From Irineochytrium annulatum (taxonomy: Eukaryota > Chytridiomycota > Chytridiomycetes > Chytridiales > Chytridiaceae), in NCBI GenBank assembly GCA_027600665.1, contig JADGJL010000092.1:3954-37762 (forward strand): DNA of 33,809 nt, given 5' to 3'. The notes below the pieces were generated by a model that was not told the DNA's origin, did not search any database, and saw nothing but the letters and a program-made list of their open reading frames with translations. Shown piece by piece: positions 33,290-33,809 of this stretch. Both the position numbers and the translations under genes were made by a program. Position 1 is the first letter of the stretch. Each line of letters begins with the position of its first letter.

Positions 33290-33530
33290 GTCTTGCCCAT
33301 GCAACACCCATGCAGCCTAAGATCCTTCACAATCGCGACCGCCGAGTCGGCTGCAACTATTCCCTCCGCGCGCGAGATATGCGCGCCCATGATGGCACCC
33401 CACTTGTAGGCGTGCGCACACTTCTTTTATTCGGTGAAGGTCATTCCGTACTTAATAATTTCGGTAGTGATGTCGTCGACCAATGAAAGGGAAAAGACGA
33501 CGGTCAGGGCTGCCGCCTGGGACGCGTCCT
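33290..33530 (-). pseudogene. Coding-like minus-strand fragment interrupted by a stop
   Basis: On the minus strand, one frame reads a protein-like stretch (EDASQAAALTVVFSL, then VDDITTEIIKYGMTFTE) down to a TAA at 33429-33427. It continues in the same frame with CAHAYKWGAIMGAHIS, RAEGIVAADSAVAIV and KDLRLHG. The plus-strand translation of the same bases looks less natural. The stop could sit in a 31-nt intron (GTACGG..GAAG), but that would change frame, so I favour a decayed gene or an unresolved exon structure. I do not recognise the family. Confidence 0.25.
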
Positions 33531-33809
33531 CACAACTTTGAGACTGTGTGATCTTGCATTATGCACATATGCTACCCGCTTCTTGACCTCAGTATCGAGG
33601 TCTATAACGTGTCGTTATGGCTATTCGCCGTTTACTTTTTCTCTGGTAGTCTGATGATTGATTGAAGGCAGTCTAGGTTTCGTTGAACGCCGTCAGGTAA
33701 CGTCGGCTCTTGTTCCATATGCCCTTCTGTTGGTTTTCGCGCAGAAGTTTTCGTGCGGAAAAATAATAGCACCTTTTAGTTTGCTTCCGTTGAAGTCGTG
33801 TTAAGGTTT
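33531..33809. other. Right edge of the window
   Basis: About 280 bp with no frame I can support. Any gene here would be cut by the window boundary. Confidence 0.4.

Overview
The window looks like nuclear DNA of an early-diverging, probably zoosporic (chytrid-like) fungus. A homoserine kinase (threonine synthesis) argues against an animal. An Rpd3-type histone deacetylase, an Hbs1 GTPase, a Ctf4/AND-1 replisome hub and an MMtag-family protein place it among opisthokont-like eukaryotes. A giant PACT-domain (pericentrin/AKAP450-like) protein and a C11orf65/MFI-like IQ protein suggest a lineage that keeps centrosome or basal-body genes. Genes are packed tightly on both strands and most are rich in very short introns, typically 39-55 nt. 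All exon models were built by hand from reading frame, GT..AG signals and remembered protein families; none was checked by alignment. In every spliced model the summed exon length is a multiple of three.

Layout, left to right. Bases 1-443 hold nothing convincing. Homoserine kinase (444-1481, +) converges on malonyl-CoA decarboxylase (1769-4074, -, six exons, C-terminal SKL). Only about 32-65 bp separate that gene's start from the start of the giant coiled-coil PACT protein (4107-13855, +, 14 exons, about 3042 aa). Then come an Rpd3/HDAC1-like deacetylase (14193-16405, +, 14 exons including a 12-nt micro-exon), a 208-aa protein of unknown function (16640-17266, +), and an MMtag-family protein (17525-18390, +). 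The last of these converges on the C11orf65/MFI-like gene (18526-19638, -).

After a 0.7-kb gap comes a secreted Cys/Pro-rich repeat protein (20373-21344, -). Next is a divergent pair, HBS1 (21885-24920, -, 12 exons, the first coding exon being only ATG) and CTF4 (24999-29345, +, 23 exons), with 78 bp between start codons. An ankyrin-repeat protein (29506-31758, -) follows. The right end holds a weakly supported small three-exon gene (32489-33134, +) and a coding-like minus-strand stretch (about 33290-33530).

There is no operon-like logic. The neighbours cover amino-acid synthesis, malonyl-CoA turnover, microtubule organisation, chromatin, ribosome rescue and replication. The least ordinary points are the giant PACT protein with its internal supra-repeat, the HDAC micro-exon, the ATG-only HBS1 exon, the very short divergent promoters, and an excess of AAG 3' splice sites confined to a few genes.
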